DNA of 64,000 nt, from the NCBI RefSeq assembly GCF_047495875.1, contig NC_092459.1, positions 89,942,560 to 90,006,559 on the forward strand, given 5' to 3'. Made by a program: the position numbers and the translations under genes. Positions within the stretch are counted from its first letter, which is position 1; each line of letters begins with the position of its first letter. Origin of the DNA: Pithys albifrons albifrons (lineage: Eukaryota > Chordata > Aves > Passeriformes > Thamnophilidae). Of this stretch, positions 13,001-25,000 are shown in pieces. Under the pieces are notes generated by a model that made no database searches, was not told where the DNA came from, and saw only the letters and a program-made list of their open reading frames with translations.

Positions 13001-16000
13001 GCATTTTTTATTAATTCTCTGTCCATGGCTGTGGGAAAAAAATCAGTCAAGGTCCTTATGTTCAGTAAATGGCTTATAGGATGAACATCTTGGTCACTCC
13101 AACTGGAGATTATTGAGTTGTGCGAGGTAATATGCAAAATAAAAATAAATTGGTTATTCAAAGCTAATTTTGATTTTCCTTATTGTATTTAATTAAATTT
13201 AAATTTCAAGTACCCAGATTTTGGTTTTGAGTTTTCCAGCCCTGGTGCTCTAATAAAATAATCGGTGAAGTGTTCACAATGTTACCTGCTTTGCTTAAAG
13301 GCTGAAGTGGAAGGATTGCTTCAGGGAGGAGAGAAGAGTATGCAAATAATTTAGCTACATACAATATTGCCACAAAGGTTGGTCAGAAAATAAAAATTGC
13401 TACTTTGTTTCTGGAACAGCAGAGGTTACTTTTGTATCTAAAGGGGTGAGTGAGATTATTATTGCCTAGGGTAGGACAGATATTCACATACAGTTAAAAT
13501 CCTGGAGATAATTCCAGTATTTATCACAGATCACATATCTGAGATTTGAAATTTGACAGGGAATCCAGGATAAGCACTGTTTAAAAAAAAGTAGAATAAA
13601 AACAATTAATGAGCACAACTTTTACATCTCCACCAAGATAGTGGTTTGAGTAACAGGCTTATGCATGTTTGAGAAGGGTCTGGCACCTACTCTACTGCCA
13701 ACACTGCTCAGAAAGTACCTTGCTGATTCTTAAAATGTGCTCAAGTTCAAATTCATGGGTAAAGTGTTACCTGTTGTGTCATCTCTCTTTGGCTTATGCT
13801 GTTATTTTGCAGTAAGTTTCCAGCTGTGCCAGTCTCTGTTTCCTTTCTCACCAGACAATTTCTCTTGCTATGCTGAATTTTCAGGTGCAGTATTTAGATT
13901 GAAGTGCATGTTATAGATATTGTACCATACAGGGTTTATTGGACTGGGGTTTTTTGTTTGGGTGATTTTTGGGTTTAGTTGTTTTGGTTTTGTTTGGGGG
14001 TTTTTTGGGGTTTTTTTTTTGGTTTTTTTGGTTTGTTGTTGGTTTTTTTTTTGTTTTTTTTTTGTTTGTTTGTTTGGTTTTTTTTGCAGGGACAGGGGTT
14101 TGATATTTTTTGAGTGTGGAGTTTTTTGGGGGGGGAGGGGAGGTTAATACAAAAGAATATCTGTTGATTAAAAAACAAGTATAAAACAACAATTGCAATC
14201 TCTGACAGTTAAACACCAAAACTAACAAGTGTAGCACCTGTCTCTGTAACTAACTGAAACAGTCTTTTCTGTTTTCTTTGGGCTCTTGCTCTGTTGTCTT
14301 TCTTACTACATTTATGAGTGCCTGTACATGTAGTATGATGTGTGGGGTAAAGAAGTCTCAAAGTACTTTCTGTGAATGTACGCTACGTTGAGCAGTATTT
14401 GTATTTTTGTTTTTCTTCCAATCAAAGGATAGTTCCTTGGAAAGCTTGTTAAATATGGAGGTGATAGCTTTTATGGTATAGATTTTATGAATATGCAGCA
14501 ATTTGGTATCACAAAATGGTGTGGGGAAGGAGCAAATATCTCTCATGTTTTTTAATTGCAAATAGCTGTTTTAAGAAAAGAAAATACAGCTCTGCAGCAA
14601 ACTGACAGAAGCCAAGAAGTGTAGTATTAAAAATTGACACTGGTGACATAAGGGCTAAATATAAACCTGGCATCCTCCCCTTAAGAAACTAATTCTGTAA
14701 TTTAGCAATTATTACATATTTAAAATGACTTTTCCAAAAAAACCCAAAACAACCAGTTAAGTTCAGAACTTATGAAAACAGCTTTCCAAACCATTTTTTT
14801 CCTGCCTACATAAGAATTTAGAAAAAAATTGTAGTAGGCATTCAAACTCCATAGGGAATCAGTCCAAAGCTTACTGGAGCTGTTGACAAGTTTTGCTGAC
14901 AGGCGGTGGATGGGACTGGCTTTGTAATTCCCTTTTGCTGAGCACACATTCATAAGAAACCTTTTGAGAGCCTGAAGATCAAATCCTAGTAATGGTGTTG
15001 GTTTTAGGTGTCTTACTGAAATTAGGCAATATCTGAAGGACTTTTCAGAATTAATTAATTAATTGGTAATTCTTATATCTCAAATTTAACTGCATGAGAA
15101 AAATTAAGACTGTTATATGTGAGTTAAAAATAAGTATTTAATACCTAAAATTTTAAACAAAATACATTTTAAAGGAGTTCTGGTGTTTTACTACCATTAA
15201 AGTATTTTTTTTCTTTTTTTGTGCTTACACAAAATTTTGTCAGGGACTATGTCAGGTGGATCTTTGCTACAAAAGGGCCAAACTGTTGTCTTGAACATTA
15301 GATTTGATTCAAGGCATCAAAATACAGTATTTCGTGGCTCTTACCCCAAAAATTAAAATGTATGGAATAGCTGCTGCATAAATGAGCCATAAAGGCTTCT
15401 TCATGCAATGTCTACCACATTTTGCTAGGAGAAAGTAATTTGTGTAAGTTTTATTGGATTAAAAGTTTTCATGGAAAATTACATTTATTTTTAAATGGAA
15501 TAAGCTGGTGATTTTTATCCACTACTTATAGCCAAATTACCCAGAGGCACCAATCCACATTACAGATTTATGACATGCAAAATTATCAGTTTTAAAACAA
15601 TGTTTTTGAGGGATAGAAATTCACCAAAATTTGAAACCACTAATTTTCTTTTTCAGAACTATTTTGTATCTTGAAAAGCCAATCCATTAAAAAAAATATG
15701 GTTAAAAGAATTACTCCCAAGTGGTGACTTTGGTTGCCAAACTTCTGGCTGGAGCCAATTTTTATGGCTGAATTAGAAACCCCTGAAAAATAGGGTTTTT
15801 ATACTGGAAACACTGATGTAATCTGTACTACAGTGGCACGAATGGTGCTGGTATGATTGATTTATGGCACTTAAGCATCAACTTAAAATCTGTACAATTT
15901 CTGTAAAATAATTGGAAAACATCCTACTGGTGACTTAACACGCTCTGCAGAATACCAATATGTTTTTGTTCATGGTTTCCACACTGTCAAACCTTGGCGT

Positions 16001-19000
16001 TATCATGTGCAGCGATCAAGCTTATGAACACCTCTGAATATTATGAATCAGAAATTCCTAAAAGTTAAATAAAAAAACCTCAAAACTTTATAGACAGCTT
16101 ATTTTCCTGCAAAGAAGAACTGTGCTTTAAGTTTCTGAAAAGTCTGTATGCGCATACCAGTTTAAAGTGGCAGAATCTTCTACAATCACTACAATTAATA
16201 CAAAATGTAGAGCATATCCAGTTTCTTGGTACATATTGTAAAAGAATTGGTAGGAAAACCAAGGAAACATTTAGGAAGTCCCCAAAACTTACAACCAGGT
16301 TATGCTTATAAACCAAAATGTTGGAAAGAAAACGCAGTGTTCTTTCTTTGTTCTGTCAGTCTGCTGGGTGCTGTTGGTTTCATATGACTGAATTTTAACA
16401 TTTGCCGATTTTTTTTTTTAGTTTAAATCTCATAAAAATGCTTTTTGCTAAAGGTTGGCACTTAGAATGTGTTTTTGCTGCTCACAGATTGCAGCATCTG
16501 GCAGACAGGTTGTATTTTAGCCTGATTTAGAAATATTTTGCCAGTGTAAAAGATCTAAAGTTGTGATTTAAAATAATGGGGGTGAGGATCTTCCTTGGCT
16601 AATTATCCCGGTTTAGGGCCTTGCCTAGTAGAGGAGAGTCCTTCTCCAACTGTGGCTGGTTATACCTTAAGAGAAGTTTTTGATATACTGAGCAGAGTGA
16701 CTTGCAGTGAAGATTCATGTGTCTGTGACTTGGTAATGCTGCTTGCTCTCATTTCAGCAAATCATTTATGTTGAAACCTTTTATACATCACTGTAGACAG
16801 ATCAAACTTATTTCAAATATCTCTGGTGTTTCTAGTATTCTGCATGAGTGGATGTAACAGCTGATCCATAGGATCTCATTTGCTATGCTGAAAAGCTGCA
16901 TTTGCTAGCTTTGGAGGCAAGTACTGACACATGAGAAAATGCAGAAGGAAAACTGTTGATGAGGCCACCTCTCCTGCCCTTTATGCAACTGGACACTTGT
17001 CTTTTCATGGCATTTCCAGCTCTCCTTCAGACTGGCTTGCTGCTGTCCAGGTCCCTTAGTTGACACTGAGCAACTTAAGAGGAATAGAATGCTTAAGAGG
17101 AATAGAAATCAGGGAGAAATAGTTACTTGGTGTGGTGTTTGAACAATGAAAACAAATTGTTGTGTTCTATTTAATAATGGAGTCTACATATGAATGTTTT
17201 GCAGAGGATGGGAGTTGTTACTGTGGTAGGATGCCTTTTCTTAAATTCACTGCAAAGTCATCAGAAACATCTTTTGTCCTGTTTTTATGAGACTGTACTC
17301 ACATGTACACATGTGTGGGAGGGTATTAAAGCTACTTAATGAGCAAAATAATACTTAATAAAGTCTTAAATTTCTTTTTAAAAGATCTTTAAAAAGTTAA
17401 GCTCAGCCAATTAATGAATCTTTATCATTATTTCCAATAGGAAATGGCTAACCCTAATTAAGGGGAACACTTGCAGAATTAGGGTCATTAAGTCTAATAA
17501 ATAATAGCTCATATTCATCCCTTTAGAAGGCCAGTTCACTCACAGGATTTACTACTAACTTAGATGGATTTTTAAAGGGCATATTTTTGAAAGTTATCAG
17601 CAAATAGAAGAGCAGAAAAGGCTTTCACTGCTAATTGCCATCCAATAAAGACATTTTATAACTTTCATGTGATGTAAAATACAGTTAAAAAGAATGACTA
17701 GAAGAACTTGGAAATAACGAAGAATTATGCTCCAGTTACTCTATAAACGTTAGACCCATAAATTAAATGGTATTTTTTAAATTTGTTGAAATTTTTGGAA
17801 CTTAGATAACTTTGCACTGGTTGCATTAAAAAAAAAAAAGGGTAAAAAACCGCACCAGACCTTTTTTTTAATGGAATTGTCTCCTCCAACTGTAGTACTA
17901 GTTCTTTGTGGATAGCTAATCGTATTTCACTGTTTTGTATCTCGGGTTACGCTCCAGTTACGTGATCTATCGGTAGCCATGCAAACAGCCAACAACAGCG
18001 TGCCTAATGGGTGGTAACAAAGTGGCAGTGCTGTGTCTGAATTTCTTTTCTCCTTTAGAAACTCAGTGTTTCTTAGATTTATATGTTCAAAATGTCACAA
18101 ACTGAGGGTTTGCTGGCCTTCTGCAGGCAGTCAAATAATATGCAATATTAATAATTTATGAATTTCAGGAAAAATATATTGGTTAAATAACCTTGTCTGC
18201 GTAGACCACATAAGTAGTTTTAGTTACATTTGAAACTTTAGCTTTCTGTGTCTAGCAATTAATTACAGAGAGTAATGCACAAATACTTTTTGATATATAA
18301 TCTGCATTGGTAGCTGAAAGTTGAGGATGTCTATCCCTAGTGGGAACAAGGACAGTCAACATCTGCCTTGTACAAATAATGCTTTTGCACTTCAAAACAT
18401 TACTAAAACATAAAGGTCTGCATAATTTAAGTTTGCTACTGTCATAAATGTACATTTTACCTAACAAAGTGCATGCTAATGCAAAGTTGTTTTGTTTTCA
18501 AAGTGATTATCTTGCTTTACCATTAATTCATGTGTGCACTGTGACAAGATGTAATGGCGTATCATGTTGCTGTAATGTAATGGATCCAGTACTCCCAGCT
18601 CTTAAGTCATGTTGCTGGAAATGATTACATAAAACAGAAATGACTGTGACTAAAGCCCTTGCAAAGCTTTAGAACTCCTGCACATCATAAGAAGCTTTTC
18701 AGGGAGGTTTAGAGTAACTTCTTAAAAATTTACTGGAGCCTTCCCTTGGTAGTATTTTTACTCTTTTCTGACTGTTTTTTGCATTCCACTGAAATTTGCA
18801 TTATCTTTTAATCATTACAAGGGCTGTGCTGTAATTTCGTGCAGATGTGTATGTTAAGTGAACATGATGTGCTTATTTGTTACATTTATGCTACTTTTCT
18901 TTCTTTATCTGGGTAAGATGGATGAAATTATGTATTAAATAAAAACATCAGTGATCTATCCATGACCATTTTCTGCGGATCCTGTAAGACTGCAAAGATT

Positions 19001-22000
19001 GCTTTTTAAACTAAGGTGGTTGCAGAGGTTTCTGGGTATCCTCTAAATCTCAAAATCATAAAACTCCAAGTTCTAAACCAGTTAAATTTCACTCTGTTCT
19101 GACTCTCCTAAGACTCTGGCAGCTTTTATCTGAGTTGATGTACGCTGAGCAGAAAGTTCACCGTTTACTCAGATATTCAGCATTTGAGAAAGTAAGGATC
19201 GTGTATCTTACAAGAATTACCTCACTTCAGAAAAAAAGTCTCAGCTTGCCCATTTCTGTTAACTTTTCATTAGGTTTTATCTTGCTAGCAGGTAAACACA
19301 GTACTTGAACTACTGCAACATTATTTATTTCATATTTGTAGCCAGGAAAATACTTGAAGGGCTCCATTTTTGTACAGACATTCATATTCTTACGTTGTGC
19401 AGCTGGAACTGTCAGTTACAAATTGGGTGAGATATTTCAAGGATTGTAGGGAGATGGTTTAGCATTACAAAGATTTAAATATGTAAATTAAAGGAAATCT
19501 CTTTTCACACATAGCCATATTGCAGTTTTATTATGGACTATGTCCTTTTTTTCCTGACCTTCAAGTTACTCTTGAAGGAAGTTGTTGGGTTGCTTTTTTT
19601 AATAAGGAAACAGTGAACTTTGTTCTTAGCAATGACATTTAAAAATAGAAATGATCAATACAATGCACCACTGTTGTGGTGCTTGTGCTTTTTATTGATT
19701 TTTTTTAATTCTGAGTGCCCTTAGGCTATGTTCATTTGAGTGAAAATGATACATTAAATATATAACTGGATACAACAGTATTTTTAAAAATAACTGCATC
19801 TGTAATCACTAAGAACTTGCTTTAATTTGGAAATACATTAATATATAGATTTTACCAAAACCTATGATAGAAAGGTGAGAATTTCCAAAACAGAAATAAA
19901 CTGATTCTTATAAACAATATTTCTTCTGCATGTCTGTGCATGCTGGCCTTTGTTACAGTGCTCTGGTTTGCCTGTAAGATATACATCATAATTCTGAAAT
20001 ACTCTTAACAAAAACCCTGATATTTAGACCATTAAAATTCTGTACAAGTTGATGAGACTTCTCTTGTACTTACATTTGTGCTCATGTTTAAGCATCTTTT
20101 ACAGGTGGAGCCAAAATTGTACTGTGAGCAGTACCCACATTAATAAGTTATTTGCACAACCGTAATTGATAACATAGGGCTCAAACCTGCCACCCTTGCC
20201 TAGATGAGGAATCCTTTTTGATATCAGATTGATAATTTGGGATTTCTGGAGGGTGGTGGTTGCAGAGGAAGTAGCAGGGGGGTGAGTAGTAACTGAAGGC
20301 TCAGGCACCTGGGTTGTGTCCTGTGTTGGGTTGGTTTTCTTTCCAGTTGTGTGCAAGTAGCACCATTCATTCTGATTACATTATCCACACATTTGACAGT
20401 TCTGTGCATAACAGGATTTTTTTTAAACATACATTGCTGGCTGTTCCATGTGGTTGCACTTACTGGTGGACAAAGAGAATGTGCTTCTGCAGAATTCTAA
20501 TGGTGAGAAAATGTTACTTGGACGTACTCAAGCTGAGTTTCCATTTGAAGTGACATAAAGCCAAGTACGTGAATGTCAGCAAACTTGTTTATTAGGGGTG
20601 GGTGGTAAAGCATACATTATTTAGAAGGTTGAGTCATGACGTTGGTCGGGTTTGTCATCTTACATCTGGCATGTCAGTCAAAGCTGGGGCAGCTGCTGCC
20701 TGTCATTAGTGCTCTGGTGGGGCATTGTCCATCCATCAGTGTTAGCAGCCAGCAGCCCCCAGTAGTTTGGGGAACACAACTTCACCTGGGCCTATGCTTA
20801 TTTTCAGTATCATCATTGCAATCACTTTTAGTGCTTTTTTGGGGGCCAAAAGAAGATGGTTTCATAAGGGTCTGATATTTTTCATATATATTACTAGAGA
20901 AAATATTTGAGTAGCAGTTGTAGGTTTTTGTTAGTTTACAGAAAAAAATTGAACTCAATATTATAAATAATTTTGCATTTAATATTATAAACAATTTTAC
21001 CTCTGTTTTATTATATACTTTGCTTCCAAACCACCTTAAACTACTTTAAAAAGTGTTGTCATAAGTTGAAATGCAATCAAAACAAAATTCAGTAAAACCT
21101 GAGAACAGCACCATCCACTGAGTCCTTATTGATTTTCTTCTTCATACGTTGCTGGATGAAAGATGTGTATACACTAAAAAAAAGTAATGTGAAAATTGTA
21201 TCTATCACTATTAAGTGCAAATCTTTGTGTTTTGTGTTTGAGCTACCAATACACTTAAATCACAATGCTTGTACTTGAACTCTGAAGAAGTGGAAGTCCT
21301 GACAGCCAGTTGTAAGAGATGTTACTCCTTTTAGCAAAATTAAGCTTTGACCTTATGCTCAGAGAGGAATTTTGTGATTTACCAAAAGTCAGATAGTTCT
21401 TTCATTATGTTTCTAAAATTTATATTTTCTCAAAAAGAAATTTAGTTTTGTGTTTCAGTCCTTATATCTTTTCATTGCTCTACACCTGAAATAATCTCAG
21501 TTGGGTTCCTTGGGTTAAAAAAGAGAAAACAAGACAAAACAAAAATCCCCCACTGGGTCTCCTGACTAAAGAAATACTAGCCTCAGATTTTGATAAAAAG
21601 CACAGCATGTATTTTGAGGAGGGAAAAGAAGCTGAGTACCAGGGTCTTCTGCTTTCTTAATAGAGCTGGAATGTCTCCCACCACGTGCAGGGCATGAACC
21701 TGCTGGTCAGCACTTTGAGGCTGGTAGTTTACACCTGTTGTGGAGCAGGATAAGGATAGGAAGGAGGGATGTCTTTTAGCAATTTGGAAGGAATATTTAC
21801 TCAGACTCTGCAGGGCAGGAACCATAATTCTACCTGTCTGCTGTGGTGGTGAATATGCAAAAAAAAATGTGACTCCCTCCAACAATAAGGGGCATGATAA
21901 AGCACGGTAGAAGAGGCTTATTCATGGTGAGACACAGATCAGGGCTGCAGGACGGATAACTAAAGTGTCTACTGAGAAAAGAACAAATTGCTTTATTGAG

Positions 22001-25000
22001 TACAATTTGTCTTAGCTTTTATGAGCTACACCTTCATTTTCATTGGTTAGTATCCATTTAATTCTTGGTATGTGTATTGTCTAAGGCATTACCTATAAGG
22101 AATAGGGTTTGCATGTGAATTTATGTCTTCTATTCTCTGTGCTTCCCAGCACACATGGCAACATAGCTGAACTAAAAACCTCAGTAATTCCATTTGAATT
22201 TTTTCTTTTATTTAAAAAAAAGGATTCACAGGTCAAGACAGATTTATTTTAAAGCATCTCTTTTCAGCTTTTTAAATGCTAGTCCAAATTGTCTCAATCT
22301 GCAGTGTGTATATGTATGTGATAATAAGGGAAGATAAGGGTGTTTGTGATGTGTGACTGCTTTGAATTCATGATTACCTGGTTTCTGAAGAACTGATTAT
22401 TCTTAATCACGAAGTTCATGGAAGTATTTTATGCAAAGTTTCTCTTATGTTGGGTTAAAAAGTCTTCATATTAATTTGGTATTTTGAATGTTCATTGTTG
22501 CTTTACTAAATGGCCATTAATTTTAATTTGAATGAGAGTGACAGTGAATATGATGATGTTTTAGAACTCTCACTTCTTTCTAGGGAACTTTCATCGTAAA
22601 AGGCATCTTTCAGTCGTAATGAAATTCGGTTTTATTATGTGATGAAATAATTGGTCTGAGAAGATATTTACATTTTAAAATTTTGCTTGTAGTTTTGTAA
22701 TCTGTTCCAGAAGATACAGAAAGACTCTAATTTCTATTTATGTGTCAGGTTAGTGATGAGATGAGAGAATATGCACTTGAGGAACTGTTCACTGTTCATG
22801 TTTTTTATCAAAGGTCTCGTTCATGCATCAAAAAGTAGTTAAAACTCCTAAACAGAGCAAAGGTTCAGTTCCCACTGAAGGATGTTTCAAATCTTTCTAT
22901 CTTTGTTTGAACTTCCCAGGTTTTTATCTTTGATTGGAGGAAATGCAAATGATATAGGAAAATCAGATATGCAGCAAAAAGTAAATGCAGTAATTCAAAA
23001 GGAAGGACTGGAAGGCACAGCCAAAAGCCTGAATACCACAGTGCACACACTGCAGCTGATCATTGATGGTCTGACTCAACCTGAAGGCTATGACATTCGA
23101 ACAGGTAAACCTCAGTTTGGAAGGCTGTAGTATCAATTTGATTGTTCTACTTATCAGTTTTAAACCAGCACATTTTCTTCCTCTAAAGTCAGTAGTAGAT
23201 TTTCATAGACATGTAACTCCATTTCTTTTCTCAGGCAAGGTAAAGGCTATATCATAGTCAGATGTTTCTTTCCAGTTCAGTAGGTAAGGAGTGTGAATCC
23301 TGTCTTAAATCATAGCATTTTCAGCCATAGGAAGGGGAGTTGTATGGCTGTTAACAAATGAAATAGTTTCAATATGTTGACTCTCTGCTGATTAAATCTG
23401 TGTTGGCTCTCCATCACCGAGGGGAATTCTCTGGAGTAGTAGTGGATAGTTCTGCTCTTGTATTGCAGTAGTTCTTGGAGACAAGTAGCACAAAGTGGAC
23501 AATTGAAGCATGTGGCTCATGACCTATCTTGGTTAAAACCTGCAGAACAGTTCAAGGTGGAGGAGAAGAAAGATGAGGTAACTAATGAGCTGAAACAGCT
23601 GGAGATTCTGGTTTTTTATGAAACTTACAGCTGGATTCTCTTATGACAGCAAGAGGTAAAGGTAGGAAGCAAAGATGCGAGTTTGTAATGACAAATAATA
23701 AATTAATACTTAAAAAACCCGGAGTAACATTTCTGTTCCTCTTTTTTGGGTCTATTAATAGTTTCCATGCATATTGTAAAAATATTTACCACTAGCGAGC
23801 TTGAAAATGTGTATTTTCTGTCTCACTTTGTTTTGATGGTCTTGCATCTAAATTACAGTAGAATAGACTATTAGCATAGGAAGACATAAAAACAAAAGAG
23901 AATTCTCAGTGGAAATATTAATATTCTGCTGATCTAGCACATTCAATACTCCTTTAGATACTCTGTGTCTGAAGTGGACAGTCTAGGAGCCTTGTATAGC
24001 TGTGTGAACTTCTCCTTTGTGAGTCCTCTGCATGGGCTGCAGTTCCTCACAAACTGCACCAGCATGGGTGCCTTCCATGGAGTGCAGTCCTTTAGAAACA
24101 GACTGTTTCAGTGTAGGTCCCCAGTGGGGTCACAAGTTCTGCCAGAAAACCTGCTCCAGCATGTGCTTCTCTCTCCACGGGGCCTCAGGCCCTGGCAGGA
24201 GCCTGCTCCAGCATGGGCTTTCCATGGGCTCACTGCCTTCTTTCTACCTGTGCTAGAGTTGGGTCCTCCGTGGGCTGCCAGATGGATCTTTGCTTCACCA
24301 TGTGCCTCCATAAGCTGCAGGGAGACAACCTGCCTCTCCATGGCCTTCACCACAGGCTTCAGGGGAGTCTCTGTTCTGGCACCTGCAGCTCCTCCTCCTT
24401 CTCTCCTGACCTTGGTGTCTGCAGAGCTGTTTCTTGCACAATACGCTCTGGCTGCAATTGCTGTTGTGCAGGGCTTTTTTCCCTTTTAAAATACATTATC
24501 CCAGAGGCACTTCCCACCATCATTGATGGCCTTGGCCTTGGCCAGCAATGGGTCTGTCTTGGTGCTGGCTGGCACTGCCTCTGGGGCACACATGGAAAGC
24601 TTCTAGCAGCTTCTCGGAGAAGCCACCACTCCCAGTAGCCACCCCTCCACCTACCAAAACATTGCCACACAAACCTAATACGGATCCACAGCCTGGTGAA
24701 ATTACAGACGGATTAATTTTCAGTGCATCTTAGCTATAAACTTGTTCAGGCTGTATTTTATTTCTCAAGGGCAAATAGAAGAAAATGGTTGCAGTTCTGT
24801 TTTGGTGATGCTCCCTGTGGAAAATCTCAGTCTTTATCTTGGAAAGGTCAAACAATGGTAGGAAAAGGTTGAAAGAGAAGTTGTTGAGATCACTGAGAAG
24901 GGTTGTCTGCAGGGGCAGAAAGTGGTAAGCAAATAAGAGTTTAAGAAAAATCTATCTGTAGCATTGAATACCAGATGTGAATGTTAATATCCCAATATAT

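Larger units (their letters stand above)
11999..22919 (+). other. SRBD1: Large (10.9 kb) repeat-poor SRBD1 intron
   Basis: This is the longest intron in the window, with donor GTAAGT and acceptor CTTCCCAG. Apart from simple-sequence tracts (12951-12992, 13925-14150, a poly-A at 17828) I recognise no LINE, SINE or LTR in nearly 11 kb, in contrast with the intergenic half. The part from about 15000 to 19900 is AT-rich, non-repetitive and full of TAAT-core motifs. No open frame in it resembles a protein. Confidence 0.85.

Noticed and set aside
12739..13161. 140-codon minus-strand open frame
   Set aside because: Its centre is the complement of a CT/T tract (Lys/Glu/Arg-rich), and no homologue is recognised.
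13911..14237. Minus-strand 108-codon Lys/Pro/Thr-rich open frame
   Set aside because: It is the translation of the G/T-rich low-complexity tract and has no coding character beyond that.
15041..15070. TTAATTAATTAATT palindromic stretch
   Set aside because: It is simple AT sequence with no surrounding motif structure.
22545..22662. Possible C/D-box snoRNA (ATGATGA, GTGATGA, CTGA)
   Set aside because: Box spacing is wrong and the ends do not form a stem.
23965..24489. 174-codon + strand open frame, the longest in the window
   Set aside because: It lies wholly inside the antisense retroviral repeat and reads the wrong strand of it.
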